DNA from: Candidatus Gallacutalibacter stercoravium
GTDB lineage: Bacteria > Bacillota > Clostridia > Oscillospirales > Acutalibacteraceae
Assembly: GCA_018716975.1 (NCBI GenBank)
Contig: DVJE01000017.1
Coordinates: 41,267 to 105,266, forward strand
Length of the DNA stretch: 64,000 bases
Direction: 5' to 3'
Below the pieces are notes generated by a model that saw only the letters and a list, made by a program, of their open reading frames with translations, was not told the origin of the DNA and ran no database searches. The translations under genes and the position numbers were made by a program. Shown here piece after piece: positions 42,963-50,814 of this stretch (its first letter is position 1; the number at the start of each line of letters is the position of its first letter).

Positions 42963-43632
42963 AACCACCAACAGTAAAAACCAACCCGCCGTTATGAACT
43001 GCATCCTGGCCGGCGTTGGCGGGCAAGGAACCGTGCTGGCCTCCAAGCTCATCGCTCAATCCGCCATGAACCGGGGGCTTTTCGCCCGCACCGCCGAAAC
43101 CATCGGCATGGCCCAGCGGGGCGGCTGCGTGGTGAGCCACGTGCGCATTGGCCGCAACCCGCAAGACGTGCCCTCCCCCCTGTTGCCGCCGGGCAGCGCC
43201 GATTTGGTGCTGGGCTTTGAGCCCTCTGAAGCGGTGCGCTGCCTGCCTTACCGCAAGCCGGGCGGCGCGGTGGTGGTGTGCAGCAAGGCGGTGCAGCCGG
43301 TTACCGCCTCTCTTTCTGGCAAAAGCTACGACGCGGGCGCTATGATCGCCCACCTGCAAAAAACGGTGGAGCGCCTGGTGGTGCTGGACGGCGACGCCCT
43401 GCTGGCCCAGTGCCCCTCGCCCAAAACCCTGAACGTGGCCCTGCTGGGGGCTGCGGTTCAGGCATTGCAGGCCTGGCAGGGGCCGGCGGCGGTGCTTACG
43501 CTGGCGGATGTGGAAAACACCATCCTGCAGCGCCTGCCCCAGAAATACCACGAGATGAACCAATCAGCCCTGCGCGCAGGCGCCCGGCTAGCCATACAAG
43601 CCAACCCGCTTTTGGCGGGGGAAAAGGAGTAA
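42955..43632 (+). CDS. iorB: Indolepyruvate:ferredoxin oxidoreductase beta subunit
   Basis: 225 residues from the ATG behind AGGAGG, which overlaps the iorA stop. The family motifs GVGGQGTVLASKLIAQ and TAETIGMAQRGGCVVSHVRIG are intact, as in archaeal and clostridial IorB. It is the gamma-type subunit of the 2-ketoacid oxidoreductase superfamily. The downstream ligase gene starts 6 bases after its stop, so all three are one operon. Confidence 0.95.
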   Translation: MTETTNSKNQPAVMNCILAGVGGQGTVLASKLIAQSAMNRGLFARTAETIGMAQRGGCVVSHVRIGRNPQDVPSPLLPPGSADLVLGFEPSEAVRCLPYRKPGGAVVVCSKAVQPVTASLSGKSYDAGAMIAHLQKTVERLVVLDGDALLAQCPSPKTLNVALLGAAVQALQAWQGPAAVLTLADVENTILQRLPQKYHEMNQSALRAGARLAIQANPLLAGEKE

Positions 43633-43638
43633 GCCCCC

Positions 43639-44868
43639 ATGATGACCGAACAACAATTCACCGCCATCGGCCAGGTGCTGCAAAACGCCATGGCCAACAG
43701 CCCCTTTTATCAGCAAAAATTCGCCGGTATCGACGTTTCCCGCATCCAGAGCAAAGAGGATTTTGAAAAGCTGCCTTTTTCCAACAAAAGCGATTTGCGC
43801 CAAGCCTACCCCTTGGGCCTGCAAGCCGTGCCCGACCGGGAGGTTGTGCGCATTCACTCCTCCTCCGGCACCACCGGCACGCCGGTGATTATCCCCTACA
43901 CCCGCCAGGATGTGGCCGACTGGGCCGTGATGTTTAAGCGCTGCTATGAAACGGCGGGCATCACCGACCTGGATCGCATTCAGGTAACCCCCGGCTACGG
44001 CCTGTGGACGGCGGGCATCGGCTTTCAAACCGGCGCCGAGCTGCTGGGGGCCATGGTTGTGCCCATGGGCCCGGGCAATACCGATAAGCAGATCCAAATG
44101 ATGATGGATATGAAAAGCACCGTGCTGTGCGCCACTTCTTCTTACGCGCTGCTGCTGGCGGAAGAAATCGCCAAACGCGGCGTGCGGGATAGCATCTATT
44201 TAAAAAAGGGCGTCATCGGTTCTGAGCGCTGGGGCGAAAAAATGCGCCGCCGCATTGCCCACGAGCTGGGGGTGCAGCTGTATGATATTTACGGCTTAAC
44301 AGAAATTTACGGCCCCGGCATCGCCATGAGCTGCGACTATGAGTGCGGCATGCATTATTGGGACGATTACCTGTATTTTGAAATTATCGATCCCCACACC
44401 GGTTTGCAGGTACCCGAGGGCCAAGTGGGCGAACTGGTGATCACCACCCTGCGCAAGCAGGGCGCGCCGCTCATCCGTTACCGCACCCACGATCTCACCC
44501 GCTTTATGCCCGGCGACTGCCCCTGCGGGCGCAAGGAGCCCCGTATCGACACACTGGTGGGCCGCACCGACGACATGGTAAAGGTGAAGGGGGTTAACAT
44601 CTTCCCCGGCCAAATCGACGAGCTGCTGCGGGATGTGCCCGGCGCCAGCAGCGAATATCAGGTGATGATCGACCATTTAAACGGCCGCGACATTATGACC
44701 GTGTTTGTAGAAACCGAAAGCGGCGCCGATAAAAAGGCGGTGGAGCGGGATCTGGTGCAGCACATCAAGGCGAAAATCGGCTTAACCGTGGTGCCCAAGG
44801 CGGTGGCCATCGGCGATCTGCCCCGCAGCGAAAAGAAATCCACCCGCATTTTCGACAACCGCTATTGA
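43639..44868 (+). CDS. paaK: Phenylacetate-CoA ligase family enzyme
   Basis: 409 residues. The AMP-binding P-loop-type motif is HSSSGTTGTPVI near residue 75, with YDIYGLTEIYGPG and GRTDDMVKVKGVNIFPGQ later, the PaaK pattern. In this operon it probably converts aryl-acetyl-CoA from IorAB to the free acid with ATP gain (or the reverse), the route by which gut Clostridia make indoleacetate or phenylacetate. Direction is inference. Confidence 0.92.
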   Translation: MMTEQQFTAIGQVLQNAMANSPFYQQKFAGIDVSRIQSKEDFEKLPFSNKSDLRQAYPLGLQAVPDREVVRIHSSSGTTGTPVIIPYTRQDVADWAVMFKRCYETAGITDLDRIQVTPGYGLWTAGIGFQTGAELLGAMVVPMGPGNTDKQIQMMMDMKSTVLCATSSYALLLAEEIAKRGVRDSIYLKKGVIGSERWGEKMRRRIAHELGVQLYDIYGLTEIYGPGIAMSCDYECGMHYWDDYLYFEIIDPHTGLQVPEGQVGELVITTLRKQGAPLIRYRTHDLTRFMPGDCPCGRKEPRIDTLVGRTDDMVKVKGVNIFPGQIDELLRDVPGASSEYQVMIDHLNGRDIMTVFVETESGADKKAVERDLVQHIKAKIGLTVVPKAVAIGDLPRSEKKSTRIFDNRY

Positions 44869-44911
44869 TCCCCGGCAAAGCCGAAGGTATCCTTTTACTA
44901 AAAATAAAACA

Positions 44912-44952
44912 CAAAAAACGCGCCCCTGAAATGTAGGTTTTCAGGGGCGCGT
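44912..44952 (-). terminator. Terminator between paaK and the hypothetical gene
   Basis: ACGCGCCCCTGAAA and TTTCAGGGGCGCGT pair perfectly. The six-T run is on the minus strand, so it ends the hypothetical gene; it may also slow transcription from paaK. Confidence 0.85.
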
Positions 44953-44978
44953 CCTGTAAAAGCCGGGGTATAAGCGAA

Positions 44979-45533
44979 TTATGCTTTTGTTGGAGACCAA
45001 CCGGCTTCTTGCAGGCTTTGTAAATAGGTTTGGAACCGGCGCAGTTCTTCGGGGCCCACGCCTGTTTGTTGCGCGGCCCGCCGCGCCATTTGCTCCAATT
45101 GCGCTTGGGTAAAGTTTTCTAAGGGCAGTTCGCGAAAATAGGGGATGAAGATGTGCATATCTACCCAGCCGTCTTGGGCGGGGCTAAACAGCACGCTGGC
45201 GGCGTTTTGGGCGATATCTTGCAAAAGGGCCATATCCTTGCCGGGCGTAAATTCTAAAAAGGGCAAGGTAAGGTGGATATTGGCCTCCCACTGCTCCCGA
45301 TCGATCTCGCCGCGGATGAGGCCGCCCCACTGCTCGGCCATTTTATCGCACTTTTTGAGCAGGCGGCAAAAGGTTGCCTTATCGTGGGGGAGCTCTTCTT
45401 TGGGAACCTGGTTTAAAAAGGCTTGGTAAAAGCCCAGCGCGCCGGTATCCAGCAACATTTCTAACGCGTCATTAGTCCCTTTCTCTCTCTTTTTCTTTTC
45501 CCCTCGGTAATCCTTTTCATAGAGATCGGGCAT
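44979..45533 (-). CDS. Hypothetical protein, 184 residues
   Basis: No family recognised. An N-terminal charged stretch (RGEKKKREKGT) is followed by a helical region with NDALEMLLDTGALGFYQAF and KKCDKMAEQWGG and a C-terminal helix pair (QLEQMARRAAQQTG). No signal peptide or membrane segment, so cytoplasmic. Divergent from the XRE gene at 45713 and sharing its intergenic region, which suggests common control. Confidence 0.65.
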   Translation of the reverse strand: MPDLYEKDYRGEKKKREKGTNDALEMLLDTGALGFYQAFLNQVPKEELPHDKATFCRLLKKCDKMAEQWGGLIRGEIDREQWEANIHLTLPFLEFTPGKDMALLQDIAQNAASVLFSPAQDGWVDMHIFIPYFRELPLENFTQAQLEQMARRAAQQTGVGPEELRRFQTYLQSLQEAGWSPTKA

Positions 45534-45614
45534 TTGTTTTGATCACCACACATTTTTCGTGTTTAAGATGCTTTTTCACTATTTTTTGTGTATATGCTTT
45601 TGTATATCATAAAT

Positions 45615-45642
45615 TGCTCAATATATAAATCAAATGCTCAAT
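45615..45642. promoter_or_regulatory. Paired TGCTCAAT sites (candidate operator)
   Basis: TGCTCAAT occurs at 45615-45622 and 45635-45642, exactly 20 bases (two helical turns) apart, upstream of the first XRE gene. A related GCTCAA lies at 46043-46048 before the second XRE gene. A TATAAT follows at 45674-45679. Confidence 0.5.
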
Positions 45643-45712
45643 GATACGTGCGGCAATTTTTTTATCTTTTGGCTATAATAAGGTTACTGAAAAATTGGGA
45701 AGGAAAAAAGCC

Positions 45713-45964
45713 ATGAGCAAAGAAGTTGAATTTAAAAATCGAGATCGTTTTATTCAACTTGGTCTTTTAATAGCAACCTATCGAAAGATGCGCGGCCTAT
45801 CTCAAGATCAGTTGGCTGCCGAAGCTCACATCAGTCGTTCGCACCTAAGCTCTATTGAAGCGCCTAACATTGTGCGCTCATTTTCAGTTGAAGTTTTATA
45901 CAACCTCGCAGACGCTCTTAACCTTAAGGCCGGCGATTTATTAAACGCTTCGTTAAAACAATAG
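45713..45964 (+). CDS. Small XRE-family DNA-binding protein A
   Basis: 83 residues from the ATG behind GGAAGG. Nearly the whole protein is a helix-turn-helix: LGLLIATYRKMRGLSQDQLAAEAHISRSHLSSIEAPN. Tandem with a paralogue 153 bases downstream that shares the NRDRFI, LIATYRKM/ TIATLRKL and ISRS, AEIAPNIVR-like segments. No effector domain; a repressor acting on its own and neighbouring genes is likely. Confidence 0.85.
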   Translation: MSKEVEFKNRDRFIQLGLLIATYRKMRGLSQDQLAAEAHISRSHLSSIEAPNIVRSFSVEVLYNLADALNLKAGDLLNASLKQ

Positions 45965-46117
45965 GCGTTAGGGCTGTATATAGCTTAATAAAAAAATCAT
46001 AATACATAAATATTATATATTTGCTTTATAAATAAGTCAATAGCTCAACAATTAACACAGCGCAACTTTTATGGTAAAGCTATAATTGAGAGAAGGTATA
46101 TAGAAGGGAGGCAGAAC

Positions 46118-46387
46118 ATGAGTAAGAATGTAAGCTTTCAAAACCGGGATCGCTTCATTTCACTTGGCCTGACTATAGCCACGCTGAGAAAGCTACAGGG
46201 TTTGTCCCAAGAGGCACTAGCAGATAAGGCAAATATCAGCCGTTCAAATCTGAGTGCCATCGAAGCCCCTAATATTGTCCGTGCCTTTTCTTTGGAAGCT
46301 CTCTATAATATAGCGGATGCTCTTAATATACGTGCCGGTGATCTTTTGAACCAGGCCGCCGATTTAGAGGAAAAAAAGCCTAAGTAA
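46118..46387 (+). CDS. Small XRE-family DNA-binding protein B
   Basis: 89 residues behind GAAGGGAGG. It is a paralogue of protein A (about two-thirds identical over the HTH by eye: NRDRFISLGLTIATLRKLQGLSQ). The C-terminal tail is Glu/Lys-rich. A TATAAT at 46081-46086 gives it its own -10. Followed by a terminator and the repeat array. Confidence 0.85.
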   Translation: MSKNVSFQNRDRFISLGLTIATLRKLQGLSQEALADKANISRSNLSAIEAPNIVRAFSLEALYNIADALNIRAGDLLNQAADLEEKKPK

Positions 46388-46410
46388 ATTCAAATTATGC
46401 AGAAAAAAAT

Positions 46411-46464
46411 AAAGCCCCACGAATGCAGCCGGAACGATTTTCCAGCGCGTTTGCGGGGCTTTTT
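46411..46464 (+). terminator. Terminator after XRE gene B
   Basis: AAAGCCCC and GGGGCTTT arms, followed by TTTT; long loop. Confidence 0.7.
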
Positions 46465-46478
46465 ATACCTATTTTTAT

Positions 46479-46782
46479 TTGTCAAGTATTTGTGAACAAT
46501 AACCTCTTAACTTTTGTATTCGCGTGTGTTGGAACACGCAATTTTCTATTGTCAAGCTTTAGTGAACAATGCTCTCTTAAAATCTTTGGTGAATCAAGCT
46601 TGTTGCATTTTCATTTGTCAAGCAATCGTGAAATATAACCTCTAAACTTTTTGTATTCGTGCGCGCCGGAACACGCAATTTTGTTTTGTCAAGTTTTAGT
46701 GAATAACACTCTCTTTAAATCCTTGGCAAGGCAAACTGGCTGCATTTTTGTTTGTCAAGTAACAGTGAAATATAACCTCTAA
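46479..46782. repeat. Periodic TTGTCAAG...GTGAA repeat array
   Basis: Five degenerate units, each TTGTCAAG-N5-GTGAA followed in most by ATAACCTCT, start at 46479, 46549, 46615, 46686 and 46752, spacings 70, 66, 71 and 66. The spacers alternate between two types, one with GCGTG...CACGC, the other with a TGCATTTT end, giving a dimeric 137-base period. The third unit is identical over 26 bases to the window's right edge (63975-64000). No gene is contained. Confidence 0.85.
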
Positions 46783-46858
46783 TTTTTTATGATTTTCATG
46801 CACCAACAACCTTGCCTATTGGCAGCTGTTAGGCAGCTGTTAGACAGCGCCCCGCCGG

Positions 46859-46887
46859 TTGACAGAATAGCGCCTTTGGGTTATACT
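46859..46887 (+). promoter_or_regulatory. Antitoxin RNA promoter, copy 1
   Basis: TTGACA, 17 bases, TATACT: near-consensus sigma-A promoter on the plus strand, reading towards the toxin ORF. Confidence 0.8.
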
Positions 46888-46893
46888 AAAAAT

Positions 46894-46987
46894 AGAACGA
46901 GGGTGCTACCGGCAAACGGTTAGCCCCCTACATGATGTTTGAAGTAATCGCCGATCTGTGAGAGGGTGCGGCGGTTACTTCTTTTTA
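46894..46987 (+). ncRNA. Predicted type I antitoxin RNA, copy 1
   Basis: A roughly 94-nt transcript starting after the TTGACA/TATACT promoter and ending in a terminator, GAAGTAA..CGCCG paired with CGGCGGTTACTTC then TTTTTA (46941-46987). Its 3' part is complementary to the last codons and 3' untranslated region of the toxin mRNA, as for RatA/TxpA and SR4/BsrG in Bacillus. Confidence 0.7.
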
Positions 46988-47061
46988 TTTGCCTGCAAAA
47001 ACAGGGCAATAATGGCAACGACTAGAATCCCCGTCTGAATCAGATCGGAATATGTAACCAT
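46975..47061 (-). CDS. Type I holin-like toxin peptide, copy 1
   Basis: 28 residues, starting MVTYSDLIQTG, with a hydrophobic core (ILVVAIIALFL) and a KKK terminus: the look of the Hol_Tox/TxpA-type small membrane toxins. ATG follows AAAGGGGGG. That ribosome site is paired in a hairpin with GCCCCCT just upstream, the usual translation block of type I toxin mRNAs. Its mRNA would start near 47150. Below the usual ORF cutoff. Confidence 0.75.
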   Translation of the reverse strand: MVTYSDLIQTGILVVAIIALFLQANKKK

Positions 47062-47156
47062 TGTCAGCCCCCCTTTCGTAAGATCAGGGGGCAAGAAGCG
47101 CCCCCGATTTGTTCAGGGGAGCCAACCGCTTGCCGTTTATCGGTAGCACCTTTCGC

Positions 47157-47185
47157 AGAGTACCATATACACCGGCAAAACACAA
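47157..47185 (-). promoter_or_regulatory. Toxin mRNA promoter, copy 1
   Basis: On the minus strand TTGTGT, 17 bases, TACTCT. The mRNA leader of about 90 bases includes the ribosome-site hairpin. Confidence 0.55.
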
Positions 47186-47262
47186 GAAAAGGGCTGTATT
47201 TATCACAATAAGCCATAAAAGCGCAACCGGCGAAACCCCCGCTTTTTCGGGGCGCCACGCGG

Positions 47263-47291
47263 TTGACATGATAATGCTTTTGGATTATACT
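47263..47291 (+). promoter_or_regulatory. Antitoxin RNA promoter, copy 2
   Basis: TTGACA, 17 bases, TATACT; the spacer differs from copy 1 yet keeps its length. Confidence 0.8.
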
Positions 47292-47297
47292 AAAAAT

Positions 47298-47391
47298 AGA
47301 ACGAGGGTGCTACCGGCAAACGGTTAGCCCCCTACATGATGTTTGAAGTAATCGCCGATCTGTGAGAGGGTGCGGCGGTTACTTCTTTTTA
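47298..47391 (+). ncRNA. Predicted type I antitoxin RNA, copy 2
   Basis: Same layout as copy 1, with the terminator at 47345-47391. The two antitoxin RNAs are nearly identical, so cross-protection between copies is likely. Confidence 0.7.
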
Positions 47392-47465
47392 TTTGCCTGT
47401 AAAAACAGGGCAATAATGGCAACGACTAAAATCCCCGTCTGAATCAGATCGGAATATGTAACCAT
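47379..47465 (-). CDS. Type I holin-like toxin peptide, copy 2
   Basis: 28 residues, same amino-acid sequence as copy 1 despite two nucleotide changes. Same ribosome-site hairpin (CCCCCT...AAGGGGGG). Membrane depolarisation or pore formation is the known action of this family; here inferred. Confidence 0.75.
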   Translation of the reverse strand: MVTYSDLIQTGILVVAIIALFLQANKKK

Positions 47466-47560
47466 TGTCAGCCCCCCTTTCGTAAGATCAGGGGGCAAGA
47501 AGCGCCCCCGATTTGTTCAGGGGAGCCAACCGCTTGCCGTTTATCGGTAGCACTTTTCGC

Positions 47561-47589
47561 AGGATACCATGCGCGCAAGCAAAACACAA
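47561..47589 (-). promoter_or_regulatory. Toxin mRNA promoter, copy 2
   Basis: On the minus strand TTGTGT, 17 bases, TATCCT. The -10 differs from copy 1 (TACTCT), the spacer also, but spacing is kept. Confidence 0.55.
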
Positions 47590-47647
47590 GAAAAGTGCTG
47601 TATTCATCACATGATGCGTTGCGTTTATATTTAAATGCTATAAATAA

Positions 47648-47676
47648 TTGACACTTTTCCTGTGCTATGCTATAAT
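47648..47676 (+). promoter_or_regulatory. Promoter of the glycosidase gene
   Basis: TTGACA, 17 bases, TATAAT: consensus sigma-A promoter, 40 bases before the start codon. Confidence 0.85.
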
Positions 47677-47715
47677 TTTCCACAAAAATATTGATATATA
47701 GATATGGAGAAGAAT

Positions 47716-50700
47716 ATGAAAATTAAAAATTTAAACGGCCCGTCGGGCGTTGCGCTTGGAGGAATCGGTTGCGGATATTACGAGATTGCTCCAACAGGCA
47801 AAGTTACCAGGATGTGCGTCAACAACGTGCACAAATCGTTTGTAGATTCCCCGGCCGGAATGATAATAGCGGCGCACGATGGGAAAAACGCGGTTAGATT
47901 TCAGCGCGATAGCGATACCATATACAAAATGGGCGCATATGCAAACAGCGAATACACCGGGCTATGGCCAACGCTTACCATTGATTTTGCAAACGCAGCG
48001 AACAAAACCGCCGCTATGCGTTTTTCTGCCTATTCCAGCGCGGCGGCGCACGACATCAAAAATTCTGCAATTCCTGCGGTTTATTACACCGTAACGCTGA
48101 AGAACGAAGACGTATGCGACCGTGAAATGAGCGCCCTGGTAACTTGGGCAGACTTAATCGGCCGCGGCATCAGAGACACCGAAAAGCAAGTTCCCTCCAA
48201 TCTTGACGGGGAAAGCGGCGACTGGAATTTTATCGCGCCCCCGGCCACATATGCCAAAGGAATTGAGATAAACGGCAAAACCGCAACATACAAGGGCGTT
48301 ATGCAGTATACGCAAAAGCAGATTCTTCCCAGAAAGGCTACTTTCCAAAATTACAACACCTCTTTCATGCTTCTTGCCGAAAGTAAAGAAAACTGCGAAA
48401 TTACCATTCTGAAAAATTTTGACGTAAACGACGAGAACGCGCTCTGCGATTTTGTAAACGGGGGCAAGCTCTCTGTTTACGATGAAAGCGCGTCTGTGCT
48501 CTCTGGTGAAAATCAGGGCAAACCGAATGAAACCGTAAGCGCCAGCGCGGTATGCGTAAAACAGACGGTAAAAGCCGGCGAAACCGCTGAAATGAAATTT
48601 ATGGTAACATGGTTTATGCCGGAGATAAGCCCCGAGCAGTTGGGCGCAATCAATCACATGGAAGGCTGCGACTATAACAAGTATTATCACAACTTCTTTG
48701 CCTCCGCCGAAGAGGTTGCCGCCTACGCAATCGATAACCGCGGCGCGGCTCTTAACGGTATTCACGAATGGCAGCAGCCCATCCTAAACGGCTCCATGCC
48801 GGATTGGCTGAAATTCAAGCTGATAAACAGCGGATACACCCTATATTCCAACAGCGTGCTGAACAAACGCGGGAACTATTCCTCGCTTGAAGGCGAAATG
48901 GGCGGCTACGGCGGAACCATGGATCAAAAAATGTCGTCCCATCCGTTCTATGAGAAGATGTACCCCGAACTCAACATGAACGAAAACCGTCAGTTTGCCA
49001 ACGTTCGCGGCAAAAACGGCGAAATACAGCACTTTGATTTGCACTATTATCACGGAATTTCAGATTTTAACGAAAACAACAAGGCAAATCCCACGCCGGC
49101 AGGCTCTATGATCGACAACGCCGGCGCGTGGATGATACAAATGTGGAATTACTACCGTCAAACCGGCGATGCTCAGTATATTCAATCGTACTACGATATC
49201 ATGACGACGAGCATGGCGTTTATTGATTCCAAATGCACAAACGGTACTTCTATTCCCAACTATAACACCACCTATGACGACTACAGCCATCCGCAGATTC
49301 TCATTTACTCCGGAACCATTTATCTGGTGATGCTTGACATCGCAGCGCAGTGGTCGAACTTTATGGGGGACGGCGAAAAATCCGAACGGTACCGCCAAAA
49401 ATACGCTTTAACCTATGCGGACGTAGAAAAATTATACGGCAATCACTTTGACGATTTGGATATAGGCAGCTACTATGCTTTCGGAAGCGATTACGAATAT
49501 ATAAGCTCAAACAAAAAATCGGGTAAAATATTGTCTGAAGTGATGTTTGCGGGAGCGATGGCGGGCGAATTCATGAGCCGTTACAGCGGGCTTGGCGACG
49601 TTGTGCCCTTCGATCATTTCGTATCGCATATGTCGGCGTTCCTTGCAACCTCCGTTCAAAAGAGCAACGATTACTATGCGCCGAAGGTGTTCAACATCCG
49701 AACCGAGCAAAGCCTTGACAACAGCGGCTCGCGCTGCTGGCCGTTCTATCTCGACAGCTACGGCGGAATGGCTGCAATGACCGCCGGCTTTGTGGATGAC
49801 GGTCTTGCAATACTCAAGCACACGATGGAGGTTCACCTCAACCTGGGATATATGTGGACGCAAAACCTTTGGAATCCCGCATACTCCACGTATATGACCA
49901 CAACTGTTTCGTGGTTTATCGCCGACGTGCTTGCAGGCTCCGCTCTAGACGTACCGAACGGCACAATCACGCTGGGGCCAAAATGCGGATCAGACGGCGG
50001 ATTGAACGTGACGCTTTACTATCCTAAATTCTGGGCAGAGGTAAATTATCAGCCTGCGCAAAATACGTTTACCTACAAAATAATCCGCACGTTCTATTCC
50101 GCAGACGAAAAGCCGTTTTCGTTCCGTTATGTTATCGCAGCCCCGGCAGGCCGTGCCTATTCCTGCGCGAAAAAGCTAACGCTTGACTGCGAGTTTATCG
50201 CAAAAGAAGGCGCGGTTCTCGATTTATCGCGTTACATCAAAGAATTTGAAGGCTGTTTTATTGAAAAAAGGCTAAAGCCGGTTGCAAAATATGTAACTCC
50301 CGTGCCTGAAAAGCTTGCAACGGGAACAGGCTTGACCGCCGTTGTATATCCAAACCAGGATAAAAACGCACCCGTTGCACGCATAAGCGGCAAAAAATTA
50401 GACTACCATTTCAACAAGGAAAATCCCCCGGCCGACAATATCGACGACAAATATACGCTTTGCCTCTCCGGCAGTCTTCTTCCTAGATACGGCCAGAAGT
50501 ACCAGATTCTTATCGAATACACAGGAGAGGCTCCGGAAATCATGCTCGACGGCGAGAAAATCGAAAATTACGGAGAAACAATCGATGCGGTTGAGTCGCA
50601 GCAGTTCACGCAAACTGAAGGCTGCAAGCTAATCGTTATCACCAAAGAGCTTGAAGCAGGGAAATTCTGCCCAATAAAGATAGATTACTACGGTTCGCTC

Positions 50701-50814
50701 AACTGCGGCGAAAATATTTTAAAGGTGCTGTGGTGGTCAACTACGCAGACTATGGGGCAGATAATTACAGAACGCCTTTACCCTGAAATGAACGAATGCG
50801 ACACAACCGAATGA
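47716..50814 (+). CDS. GH116-like glycoside hydrolase (beta-glucosidase type)
   Basis: 1032 residues; the ATG at 47716 has GGAG seven bases upstream. The N-terminal beta domain begins GPSGVALGGIGCGYYEIAPTGK, typical of DUF608/GBA2-like enzymes. The (alpha/alpha)6 catalytic domain includes LEGEMGGYGG (likely nucleophile region) and NTTYDDYSHPQILIYSG (likely acid/base Asp region). A C-terminal beta region of about 250 residues follows. No signal peptide, so intracellular. Codon choice (frequent CTT Leu and AAA Lys) differs from neighbours, hinting at acquisition. Confidence 0.82.
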   Translation: MKIKNLNGPSGVALGGIGCGYYEIAPTGKVTRMCVNNVHKSFVDSPAGMIIAAHDGKNAVRFQRDSDTIYKMGAYANSEYTGLWPTLTIDFANAANKTAAMRFSAYSSAAAHDIKNSAIPAVYYTVTLKNEDVCDREMSALVTWADLIGRGIRDTEKQVPSNLDGESGDWNFIAPPATYAKGIEINGKTATYKGVMQYTQKQILPRKATFQNYNTSFMLLAESKENCEITILKNFDVNDENALCDFVNGGKLSVYDESASVLSGENQGKPNETVSASAVCVKQTVKAGETAEMKFMVTWFMPEISPEQLGAINHMEGCDYNKYYHNFFASAEEVAAYAIDNRGAALNGIHEWQQPILNGSMPDWLKFKLINSGYTLYSNSVLNKRGNYSSLEGEMGGYGGTMDQKMSSHPFYEKMYPELNMNENRQFANVRGKNGEIQHFDLHYYHGISDFNENNKANPTPAGSMIDNAGAWMIQMWNYYRQTGDAQYIQSYYDIMTTSMAFIDSKCTNGTSIPNYNTTYDDYSHPQILIYSGTIYLVMLDIAAQWSNFMGDGEKSERYRQKYALTYADVEKLYGNHFDDLDIGSYYAFGSDYEYISSNKKSGKILSEVMFAGAMAGEFMSRYSGLGDVVPFDHFVSHMSAFLATSVQKSNDYYAPKVFNIRTEQSLDNSGSRCWPFYLDSYGGMAAMTAGFVDDGLAILKHTMEVHLNLGYMWTQNLWNPAYSTYMTTTVSWFIADVLAGSALDVPNGTITLGPKCGSDGGLNVTLYYPKFWAEVNYQPAQNTFTYKIIRTFYSADEKPFSFRYVIAAPAGRAYSCAKKLTLDCEFIAKEGAVLDLSRYIKEFEGCFIEKRLKPVAKYVTPVPEKLATGTGLTAVVYPNQDKNAPVARISGKKLDYHFNKENPPADNIDDKYTLCLSGSLLPRYGQKYQILIEYTGEAPEIMLDGEKIENYGETIDAVESQQFTQTEGCKLIVITKELEAGKFCPIKIDYYGSLNCGENILKVLWWSTTQTMGQIITERLYPEMNECDTTE

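Larger units (their letters stand above)
46859..47206. repeat. 348-bp direct repeat, copy 1
   Basis: Almost identical to 47263-47610 (404 bases later). It contains the antitoxin RNA promoter, the toxin ORF on the minus strand, and the toxin mRNA leader. Differences are few within the central 300 bases and increase near both ends. Confidence 0.92.
47263..47610. repeat. 348-bp direct repeat, copy 2
   Basis: Second copy of 46859-47206. The two substitutions inside the toxin ORF are both synonymous (Leu codons), while the region between the toxin promoter boxes has drifted more. Confidence 0.92.

Noticed and set aside
42667..43563. 298-codon minus-strand reading frame over iorAB
   Set aside because: Antisense shadow of GC-rich iorA/iorB; His/Gly-rich composition and no homologous motif.
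46479..46782. CRISPR array
   Set aside because: Only five degenerate units with similar, alternating spacers rather than unique ones, and no cas genes anywhere in the window.
46752..46782. Promoter function of the repeat units (TTGACA on the minus strand)
   Set aside because: No -10 box occurs at 16-18 bases downstream in any unit; the conserved part lies upstream of the TTGACA, so it is not a standard promoter.
46859..47610. Insertion sequence or transposon ends
   Set aside because: The 348-bp copies are direct repeats with no transposase, terminal inverted repeats or target-site duplication; their content is fully explained by toxin, antitoxin and promoters.
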